Assembly (NCBI GenBank): GCA_029287815.1 | Contig: JARFQK010000335.1 | Location: 1 to 7,686, forward strand | Length of the DNA: 7,686 nucleotides | From: Gammaproteobacteria bacterium | GTDB taxonomy: Bacteria; Pseudomonadota; Gammaproteobacteria; SZUA-229 | Direction of reading: 5' to 3' | Shown here: in pieces, positions 1 through 6,032 of the stretch | Layout: each line of letters starts with the position of its first letter | Numbering within the stretch: the stretch's first letter is position 1 | Made by a program: the position numbers and the translations under genes | The notes under the pieces: model-generated | Seen by the model: only the letters and a program-made list of their open reading frames with translations | The model's database searches: none | What the model was told of the DNA's origin: nothing

Positions 1-2
1 AA

Positions 3-131
3 CAAGAACAGGCGCCAAAACACCAGCCCGAGCCGCAGCGCAGCCTGCGTCCAATGCCACCCTACAGCCGAATACCACCCGAAGCCATGGTCGACAGATG
101 GCGTTATCCGGTGATGATTCGGCATCGATAG
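3..131 (+). CDS. Possible 3' end of an unidentified proline-rich protein
   Basis: An open frame enters from the left edge and ends at TAG 129-131, giving 42 residues. It is rich in Gln, Pro, Glu and Arg, then carries a segment around PPYSRIPPEAMVDRW and ends in IRHR. The composition resembles a disordered tail more than a folded domain, and I do not recognise a family. The other two forward frames are also open across most of this stretch. One contains a chance-looking CVQCH and ends at 112-114, so the reading frame is not settled by this sequence alone. The palindromic repeats that begin about 20 bases after the stop fit the 3' flank of a gene. Confidence is low because only the last 129 bases are visible. 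Confidence 0.3.
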   Translation, partial: QEQAPKHQPEPQRSLRPMPPYSRIPPEAMVDRWRYPVMIRHR

Positions 132-151
132 TACAGCACACAGTAGGAGCG

Positions 152-222
152 GCAGCGACGTGGCAATCTCGCGAGGCTTCCGCGAGCATCAAGAGATTGC
201 TTCGCTCCGCTCGCAATGACGG
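152..222. repeat. CGTCATTGCGAG-type intergenic palindromic repeat, copy A
   Basis: The minus strand reads CGTCATTGCGAGCGGAGCGA, then AGCAATCTC, a spacer, GAGATTGCC and ACGTCGC. This is the layout of the dispersed palindromic element common between genes in many proteobacteria. Internal symmetry is visible: GCAATCTC (163-170) pairs with GAGATTGC (193-200), and CTCGCG (168-173) pairs with CGCGAG (181-186). The outer arm TCGCAATGACG (211-221) is an exact inverted match of CGTCATTGCGA (234-244) in the next copy. It lies downstream of the hydrolase gene on the minus strand and could stop or stabilise that transcript. Confidence 0.7.
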
Positions 223-232
223 GTGGGGTAAG

Positions 233-282
233 GCGTCATTGCGAAGAACGATGGCGACGTAGCCGCAGTGCCACAATGACGC
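233..282. repeat. CGTCATTGCGA-type palindromic repeat, copy B (diverged)
   Basis: The stretch is bounded by GCGTCATTG (233-241) and its exact inverted match CAATGACGC (274-282). The interior GGCGACGTAGCCGCAG resembles the ACGTCGC/AGCGAC core of this repeat family but has diverged. With copy A it forms an 11-bp perfect inverted pair (211-221 with 234-244) around a G-rich 12-base loop. A folded RNA here would sit about 55 bases past the stop of the minus-strand hydrolase gene, so it is a candidate 3' end structure. No T-run follows, so it is not a standard intrinsic terminator. Confidence 0.6.
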
Positions 283-298
283 GCTACCTCGCTCCGTA

Positions 299-1246
299 TC
301 AGGTCAGAAAATCGACTATCTGCTGTTCATACCAATACTCCGGCCTCCACGGATACCTTCCAGATACGAAACCCACATGCCCTCCCCGTTCCGCGAGCAA
401 CAGTTCGACACACTCACTCAGCTCATCGCTGTTCGGGACCGATTCTGCAAACATGAAAGGATCATCCAGTGCGTGGATGATGCGGGTGGGTCTTTCGATG
501 CCTGATAAATATTGTCTACAGCTCGACTCGCGATAGTAATGATCGACGCCTTCAAATCCATGCAACGGCGCAGTAATGCGATCATCAAAATCCCAGAAAC
601 CTTTGAGCTCATCGATATCAACATCGAGTGGCGACATCAGGTGCGCAAACTTGCGCCTGTACGACCGTTTGAGCGACCGGACCAAATACATCTCGTACAT
701 ATGCGACAGGCCGCGTTCCATCCGCGCGGCCGCGTCGGCCAGCACGAACGGCACGGAGACTGCAACCCCGTATTGTAGTGGATTGGCGTCGCCGCTCTGA
801 CCCAGCCATTTCAACAACACGTTACCGCCCAACGAGAAGCCGACTGCAGCATGCACCGATTTGTCTGCCGTGCGATTGATATGCTCGACCACAAACGCAA
901 GGTCGCCAGTATCGCCGGAGTGGTAAGACCGCGGCAAACGATTGGGTTCGCCACTGCAACCTCGAAAATGCATGAAAACCGGCCTGAAACCGGCTCGTTC
1001 AAGTGCCAGCATCAGGTTGCCGGCGTAGTGGGAATGAATCGAGCCCTCGAGCCCATGCAGTATCAGCACAATCGGCCGACCGGATGCTTTGCTCCAGCAA
1101 AGATCCAGAAAATCACCATCATTCAGTTCAAGACGTTCGGTGATCAGGTCAGGTTCGCTGCGCTTCCTGAAAAACACCGGCCAGACCGTCTGCAAGTGCG
1201 CTGACTGCAGCCACCATGCCGCTTTGAAGGTCGATTTTTTTACCAT
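299..1246 (-). CDS. yheT: YheT-family alpha/beta hydrolase
   Basis: A complete 315-residue alpha/beta-fold hydrolase of the YheT/COG0429 group (E. coli YheT is about 340 residues). These are cytoplasmic serine hydrolases, probably esterases, whose natural substrate is not established. The family N-terminus is recognisable: AWWLQSAHLQTVWP near residues 10-23, with DGDFLDL near 43-49. The oxyanion region HGLEG is at about 64-68 and the HFRGCSG segment at about 93-99. The nucleophile elbow GFSLGG puts the catalytic serine at 138. The acid is in DDPF (261-264), and the base is the histidine of ERGGHVGF (His290). I chose the ATG at 1246 because homologues begin just before this Trp-rich segment. 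The frame is open 20 codons further up to a TTG at 1306, but that extension has no family feature. The ribosome-binding site is weak (GAAG about 10 bases upstream). The gene stands alone, flanked on both sides by palindromic repeats. Confidence 0.93.
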   Translation of the reverse strand: MVKKSTFKAAWWLQSAHLQTVWPVFFRKRSEPDLITERLELNDGDFLDLCWSKASGRPIVLILHGLEGSIHSHYAGNLMLALERAGFRPVFMHFRGCSGEPNRLPRSYHSGDTGDLAFVVEHINRTADKSVHAAVGFSLGGNVLLKWLGQSGDANPLQYGVAVSVPFVLADAAARMERGLSHMYEMYLVRSLKRSYRRKFAHLMSPLDVDIDELKGFWDFDDRITAPLHGFEGVDHYYRESSCRQYLSGIERPTRIIHALDDPFMFAESVPNSDELSECVELLLAERGGHVGFVSGRYPWRPEYWYEQQIVDFLT

Positions 1247-1318
1247 TGGTTCAATCTTCGAAGAAACCCGGTCTGACTCTAGGGCAATTGCTTGGGCAAA
1301 AACCAACGCAAAACCGCT

Positions 1319-1417
1319 TCATCGCGAGCGGTAGCGCAGCAATCTTCCACGTCATCGCGAGTGGTAGCGCAGCGATCTTCCACGTCATCGCGAGCGCTAG
1401 CGCGGCGATCTTCTGCA
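1319..1417. repeat. Three tandem 33-bp repeat units (CATCGCGAG…AGCGC type)
   Basis: Three direct copies begin at 1319, 1352 and 1385 with a strict 33-base period. Each contains TCATCGCGAG, TAGCGC and GATCTTC or AATCTTC. The copies differ at a few positions. The third holds a perfect 10-bp palindrome GCGCTAGCGC (1394-1403). The unit matches one arm of the CGTCATTGCGAG-type repeat seen at 152-282, so this looks like local amplification of a half-element. The short identical-length units without unique spacers rule out a CRISPR array. Confidence 0.8.
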
Positions 1418-1436
1418 CCTCTGCATCATACGACAA

Positions 1437-1463
1437 GAGATTGCTTCATTCCTCGCAATGACG
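1437..1463. repeat. CGTCATTGCGAG-type repeat fragment, copy C
   Basis: AGAGATTGCTTC followed by CTCGCAATGACGG closely matches positions 193-222 of copy A. One arm only is present, directly after the 33-bp tandem units. Together they look like a degraded cluster of the same repeat family that also lies on the other side of the hydrolase gene. Confidence 0.65.
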
Positions 1464-1634
1464 GCATATCTCATATTTCGCTTTGGTCAATGCCAATTCG
1501 ATCTGACTCCAAGTTTAGCCAATTTCTTGACACAGATATAAACCGTTTTCCTCAACAGTGTCAGCGAGTTGCATGGCTTTTCGGATACCGTCTTTGAAAC
1601 GATCTGTTTTTTGCATTATTAGCGCTAGTTTGCC

Positions 1635-1662
1635 TTGTTGTTCCGCCACTGCCTCCTATAAT
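1635..1662 (+). promoter_or_regulatory. Sigma-70-like promoter for the tolC-like gene
   Basis: A perfect -10 hexamer TATAAT (1657-1662) lies 16 bases after a good -35 match TTGTTG (1635-1640). Transcription would start near 1669, leaving a leader of about 27 bases before the TTG start at 1696. The position and direction fit the TolC-family gene. The prediction is by eye only. Confidence 0.6.
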
Positions 1663-1695
1663 CAACTACATACAGTTAATAATAAGAACACCTGA

Positions 1696-3029
1696 TTGTA
1701 TAAGCCCGGAATCATTCGATCGTTATCGTTGACGGTGATGCTGACCATCGGCAACAGTGTCAGCGCTGCTGGAATGGACACACCGCTGTCGATTTATCAG
1801 CTCGCCGAGAAAAACGATGCGGAGATTCTAGCTGCCTTCGCCTCGCTTCAAGCCGAGCGTGAAACAAAGAATCAGAGCGTCGGTGCGTTGTTGCCCGAGA
1901 TCGCGTTCACAGCCGAGGCCGCTGCCAACCGCGAAGATGTCGAAACCACCGGCGTTGGCGCATCCGGGGAGACCAGCTTCAACAGCCACGATATCGCCCT
2001 GACCCTGAGGCAGCCACTGTACCGTAAGGATCTGTTCACTGACCTCAACATCACCGATTCGAGAATTCTGGTCGCCGAAGCCGAGTATCGAGCCGCCCAG
2101 CAGGACTTGATCACCCGTGTGTTGCAAAGGTTCTTTGAGGCGCTCGCTGCCCGCGACAACCTGGATTTCACGATCGCCGAGCGCGACGCAATCAAAGAAC
2201 AACTAGACCTGACCAGAAAGCGCTATAAAGTCGGCAAGACCACGGTCACGGATTACCTGGAAGCACAGGCGGCGTTCGACCTCGCCGACGCGCAGGTGAT
2301 TGCGGCTCAGGACCTGGTCAAGGACACACTCGATGGCATCCAGGAAATCACCGGCACGCCACCGCGGAAGCTTGCGCCTTTGGGTGACAAATTCAAGCCA
2401 ATCACCCCCGATCCGATGGATTCCGAACACTGGGTTGGAGAAGCGAAAGAAAAAATCCAACACTGATCGCAGCACGATACCAGGTACAAACATCGGGCTA
2501 TGAAGTCCAGCGCTTCAAGGCCGGCCACTATCCAACGCTGGATGTCTTTGCGAGTTACGGCCGCGAGGAAACCGGCGCTCGTTTTGGCGACAGCACCATC
2601 GACGACGCGCGCATTGGTGTGCAACTCGAATTTCCGATCTACAGCGGAGGCCAGGTCAGCTCACGGGTCAGGGAAGCCCTCAATCGCAAGCAGCAAGCAC
2701 AGGATGAAATGCTCGGCACCCTGCGTTCGGTGATCCGCGAAACCAGCAAGGTGTTCAGAAACACGATTACTGCGATGAACCGCATAAAAGCCCTGAGCGT
2801 CGCGGTCGAGTCGACCGAGGCCGCGCTCAAGTCGATTCGAGCAGGTTACAAAGCCGGAACCAGAACCAATGCCGACCTGCTGCGCGCGCAACGCGAGCTG
2901 TACAAAGCCCGGCTCGATTATGCGGCTTCCAAGTACGAGTACGCCGCGAATTATTTTCAGCTGAAGAACATCACCGGCAATCTCAGCAAGGATGACGTTC
3001 AGATCATCAACGCGTGGTTTGATAAGTAA
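1696..3029 (+). pseudogene. tolC: TolC-family outer-membrane channel protein, frameshifted
   Basis: This is an outer-membrane efflux or type I secretion channel of the TolC family, which forms trimeric beta-barrel/alpha-tunnel exits for efflux pumps and ABC exporters. The start is a TTG directly after an in-frame TGA. It opens a signal peptide (hydrophobic core SLSLTVMLTIG, likely cut after SVSA). The first structural repeat carries RYKVGKTTVTDYLEAQAAF at about residues 174-192. The frame then stops at TGA 2464-2466. The second repeat continues in the -1 frame to TAA at 3029, with PIYSGGQV and the matching GYKAGTRTNADLLRAQREL helix. One extra A in the A6 run at 2450-2455 would join both halves into about 444 residues, a normal family length. 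As written it is broken. Causes could be a real mutation, a homopolymer sequencing error, or slippage on the A-run. No transporter partner genes are adjacent. The start has only a weak AAGAA-like ribosome-binding site. Confidence 0.85.
2450..2455 (+). other. A6 run at the frameshift point of the tolC-like gene
   Basis: The codons are GAA AAA ATC in the upstream frame. The family-consistent continuation is GAA AAA AAT CCA ACA CTG, which needs seven A residues or a -1 slip on AAA. The downstream frame then reads NPTLIAARYQVQ, matching the start of the second TolC half, so the shift lies within or beside this run and no other sequence is lost. Confidence 0.8.
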
Positions 3030-3060
3030 GCGCGATTGATTAACACATCATCGCAACAAC

Positions 3061-3126
3061 AGGGTGCGCTGTGCGCACCGGAAGACCTTGACCACGCTAC
3101 ACGGCGTGGTGCGCATGGCGCACCCT
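3061..3126. repeat. Inverted pair of GC-rich palindromes between convergent genes
   Basis: AGGGTGCGC-TG-TGCGCACC (3061-3079) and the inverted copy GGTGCGCATGGCGCACCCT (3108-3126) match over 19 bases apart from the central two. Each also folds on itself (GGTGCGC with GCGCACC around a 3-base loop). A third stem lies between them: ACCACGC (3091-3097) with GCGTGGT (3104-3110). This is the common GTAGGGTGCGC-type intergenic repeat of gammaproteobacteria. It fills the space between two converging stop codons (3029 and 3136), so it may act as a bidirectional transcription barrier or 3' end stabiliser. No U-tract follows. Confidence 0.75.
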
Positions 3127-3135
3127 ACCGAGTTC

Positions 3136-5979
3136 TTATCCTGTTTTACTCTGTCTGGCCTTGTCTGAAAACAGCGTAACGGCCATCGCTTCGGCATCGA
3201 GGGGTTTGCTGAGGAGGTTGCCTTGCATTTCATCGACGCCTATTCGGTTGACATAATTGTATTCCATCTGGTTTTCGATACCCTCGGCGACCACCTTCAT
3301 GCCGATCTCGTGCGCCATTGCGACCATGCCGTCGTACAGGGTTTTGGAGCGGCTGTGACGGGTGGCATCGAGCAGGAAGTTGCGGTCGATCTTGATCCAG
3401 TCGAAGTTCAGGCGGCCCAGGTACTTGAAGGATGAATAGCCGGCGCCAAAATCATCCATCGTTACGGTCACACCAAGGAATCTCAGTTCATCGATGATCT
3501 CGCTGGACTTTTCGATGTCCGTCATCACTGTCGTTTCTGTCACCTCGAGTTCGAGGTGGGCGGCGTCGAGTTGATTCTGTTTCAGGGCCTGCTTGACGTA
3601 AGTCACAAAGGAATTATCGGCGAACTCGATGGCCGAGATGTTCACGGATAGGCGTAGATCTTGGGCACCTCTGTCGACCCACTTCTTCGCCTGCTGACAG
3701 GCCGCATTCAGGCACCATTTGCCGATCTCGACAACCATGCCAGTTTTCTCGGCGGTTGGGATAAACGTGACCGGAGAGATCAATCCCTTTTCCGGATGGT
3801 ACCATCGGATCAGCGTCTCCATGCTCTCGATGTTCTCGGTTCGAGTGTTGAATTTCGGCTGGAACGCGAGCCGGAACTGGTCGGCCTCAAGCGCATAATG
3901 CAGGTCCGCTTCGAGCTGCAATTGTTCGACAATCTTGTCGTTGATTCCCTTCGAGTAGAACTGGTAATGGTTTTTACCGAGCAGGCCCTTAGCGTGTTTC
4001 TGTGCGGTGCGCGCGTGTTCGATCAAATCGGCCGGCGCCGATCCATCGTTTGGCGACAGTGAAACGCCAATCGTAGTGCTGATATACAGCTTGTTATCAG
4101 CCACAATCACCTTGCCCGAGAATTTATCCTGAATACGCTTGATGATGTAGGTCAGCGACTCGACGCTATCCAGACCGGTCAACAGTATCGCAAACTCGTC
4201 ATCGTGAAGTCTGGAAAGCGAAGGGCCGGATAGTCCGGGTGTCATCATCGACGCGACCGTATCGGACCGGCGCAAGATGGTTTTCAGCCGTTGGCCCACC
4301 GTCTTCAGGAACTCATCACCGACGTTCTTTCCGAGCGTGTTATTGATGCGACTGAACATGTCCACATTCAGTATCACCACCGCCAGAAGACTCTTGTCGC
4401 GCGCACCGTAGGCGATCGCCTGGCCGACACGATCCTCGAACAGCACGCGCGTCGGCAGATCGGTGACCGGGTCGTTGAACTTGTTCTTTGACAGCTCTGT
4501 TTCCTTCTCCTTGAGCTCGGATCTCAGCAGTTTGATCGTTGCCCTGAGCTGCTGGGTATCACCACTGCGCTCATCATCCACGCCAGCCGCCTCGCCCGCT
4601 AGCGTTATTGTCTCTGCAGCCAGCTGCCCATCATCGGTTTTGACCCAGGTCACGACCCGGTCGCGACCGCTTTCTTTGGCGAGATACAAGGCCTCATCGG
4701 CGTTTTCGAGCAGCTGTGAAATGCTCGTGGTATCTGACTGCGCATCAGCCACGCCGAAACTGGCGGTCAACTTCACATCCTGACCGGAGAAAGTCACGGA
4801 TGCCGACTTGATTTTTTCGCGCAGTGATTCAGCCACCTCCTTGCCTCGGGCCAGGTTCGTGAACGGCAAGGCCACGCAGAATTCTTCGCCGCCATAACGA
4901 CCGACCACGACGTTGGCTTGCTCGCAGGTGTTCAGGATATCGGCCACCATCCGAATCGCTTCGTCGCCCACGGGATGGCCGAAGCGATCGTTGATCGACT
5001 TGAAGTGATCGATATCGACCATGATGCAGACCATGTCGGCGTTCTTCCGAGCCATATCGCTGAACATGTCTTCGACGATGTCGAACAGGGCCCGGCGATT
5101 GTAACAGCCGGTCAGTGGATCGCGCGATGCTAGGACTTCGAGCTCCTGGTTCTTGCGGCGGATCTCGGCATCGTTCTTCTGCAATCGGGTGACCGCACTC
5201 TCCAGTAAGATGTTGGACTCCTCGACCTCGGTGACATCGTCAAACGTCACTAACGCACCGCGCGTCTTGCCAGCATCATCCAAAATCGGTGCGCTGTTGG
5301 CCGACATCGAGCGCACGCCCTTGTGCGGCGTCGACAGGTTCAGTGCGACACCGATCTTCTTCATACCCTGCTCTATCGAACTCAACCACGGCAGTCGGTC
5401 CTCGTCCTCCGTTTTCAGCAACTTCCATTTCAGGCTGGATGCTCTGGCGCCGACCAGGCTCTCTGGCTCTCTGGCCACCTGTTTCGCAAAGGCATCATTG
5501 ACCATCATGATCTGTTCCTTGTGATCCAGGATCAGCACACCCTCGGCCAATGCGTTGAAGGCCGAGCGCACACGCTCGGGTACCACCGCTTTCGGGTCCA
5601 GCACGTGCAGCGCCTTGCGCAAGATGAAGATATAGCCGCTGAGGCTGGCAAGCGCAAAGAAGGCCAGCAGACCGATCACTGAATCGGTCAACAGATCTAT
5701 CAGGCCAACGGAGTTGGCCGCAAATTCGACATTGACCGAACCCCAGCGTTCGGCGCCGGCATAAACCGGTACCAGCACCAGATTGTCGGACGACTTCTCA
5801 CCATTGATGTTGTTGGCATCGACCCACTGAAACAAGCCGTGCTCGGCAATGACTTCACCATTGACGCGGCTCATCGATGCGCCACTCACGTCGTCGTTTC
5901 TGCTGACAAAACTTTCTAGTGTCGAGTCCAGCAGATTCATGTCGCCTTTAGTCGCAGCCACCGACAACTGCACCGCCAA
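3136..5979 (-). CDS. PAS–GGDEF–GGDEF–EAL c-di-GMP turnover protein, N-terminus missing
   Basis: A membrane-anchored c-di-GMP enzyme of 947 visible residues. In order: remnant of a periplasmic sensor domain (1-90); a membrane helix (about 97-120); PAS (about 136-252); a coiled-coil linker (255-285); GGDEF-1 (about 285-445) with DxxxxKxxND-type residues (322-331) and an intact GGEEF (363-367), so probably an active diguanylate cyclase; a linker with a second coiled coil (475-500); GGDEF-2 (about 500-675) with HDDEF (592-596), probably inactive; and EAL (about 683-940). The EAL domain keeps ETLIRW (721-726), Asn780, Glu812, the DD pair 842-843, Lys863, Glu899 and Gln919, so phosphodiesterase activity is likely. 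The usual RxxD inhibitory site before GGEEF reads QANV. The frame is open upstream to 6054 with sensor-like codons (GLIPKKHAIVLDARKKV) but no ATG or GTG, and the first membrane helix is absent. TTG 5979 is nominal. ATG 5940, preceded by AAAGG, is a possible present-day start. Confidence 0.92.
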   Translation of the reverse strand: MAVQLSVAATKGDMNLLDSTLESFVSRNDDVSGASMSRVNGEVIAEHGLFQWVDANNINGEKSSDNLVLVPVYAGAERWGSVNVEFAANSVGLIDLLTDSVIGLLAFFALASLSGYIFILRKALHVLDPKAVVPERVRSAFNALAEGVLILDHKEQIMMVNDAFAKQVAREPESLVGARASSLKWKLLKTEDEDRLPWLSSIEQGMKKIGVALNLSTPHKGVRSMSANSAPILDDAGKTRGALVTFDDVTEVEESNILLESAVTRLQKNDAEIRRKNQELEVLASRDPLTGCYNRRALFDIVEDMFSDMARKNADMVCIMVDIDHFKSINDRFGHPVGDEAIRMVADILNTCEQANVVVGRYGGEEFCVALPFTNLARGKEVAESLREKIKSASVTFSGQDVKLTASFGVADAQSDTTSISQLLENADEALYLAKESGRDRVVTWVKTDDGQLAAETITLAGEAAGVDDERSGDTQQLRATIKLLRSELKEKETELSKNKFNDPVTDLPTRVLFEDRVGQAIAYGARDKSLLAVVILNVDMFSRINNTLGKNVGDEFLKTVGQRLKTILRRSDTVASMMTPGLSGPSLSRLHDDEFAILLTGLDSVESLTYIIKRIQDKFSGKVIVADNKLYISTTIGVSLSPNDGSAPADLIEHARTAQKHAKGLLGKNHYQFYSKGINDKIVEQLQLEADLHYALEADQFRLAFQPKFNTRTENIESMETLIRWYHPEKGLISPVTFIPTAEKTGMVVEIGKWCLNAACQQAKKWVDRGAQDLRLSVNISAIEFADNSFVTYVKQALKQNQLDAAHLELEVTETTVMTDIEKSSEIIDELRFLGVTVTMDDFGAGYSSFKYLGRLNFDWIKIDRNFLLDATRHSRSKTLYDGMVAMAHEIGMKVVAEGIENQMEYNYVNRIGVDEMQGNLLSKPLDAEAMAVTLFSDKARQSKTG

Positions 5980-6032
5980 TGATTCACAGACTTTTTTGCG
6001 TGCATCGAGTACGATCGCGTGCTTCTTCGGAA

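Larger units (their letters stand above)
1247..1695. other. Intergenic region between divergent yheT and tolC-like genes
   Basis: No gene is supported in these 449 bases. The hydrolase promoter should lie in the first 70 bases, but I see no clear -10/-35 pair there. Three 33-bp tandem repeats and a further repeat fragment fill 1319-1463. The stretch 1464-1634 is more AT-rich and holds nothing I can name. A sigma-70-like promoter for the plus-strand gene closes the region at 1635-1662. Short open frames here are produced by the 33-bp repeats, whose length is a multiple of three and therefore avoids stops. Confidence 0.7.

Noticed and set aside
1..114. Frame-1 reading with a CVQCH haem-binding-like motif
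   Set aside because: A single CxxCH in a 37-codon fragment with no other cytochrome features; an overlapping frame is at least as plausible, so it is treated as chance.
512..1204. Plus-strand frames of 63-117 residues over the hydrolase gene
   Set aside because: The minus-strand hydrolase with its full catalytic triad explains this region.
1319..1417. CRISPR-like array
   Set aside because: The units abut with no unique spacers, and there are no cas genes.
1251..1461. Short open frames on both strands with 11-residue internal repeats
   Set aside because: They are produced by the 33-bp tandem repeat, whose length is a multiple of three; composition and position are those of an intergenic repeat, with no ribosome-binding site.
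1527..1532. Perfect TTGACA -35 box
   Set aside because: No -10-like hexamer lies 15-19 bases downstream (the 17-base position reads TCCTCA), and the GATATA nearby is far too close.
5153..5682. Several plus-strand frames of 70-123 residues
   Set aside because: They are antisense to the well-supported PAS/GGDEF coding region and match no recognisable family.
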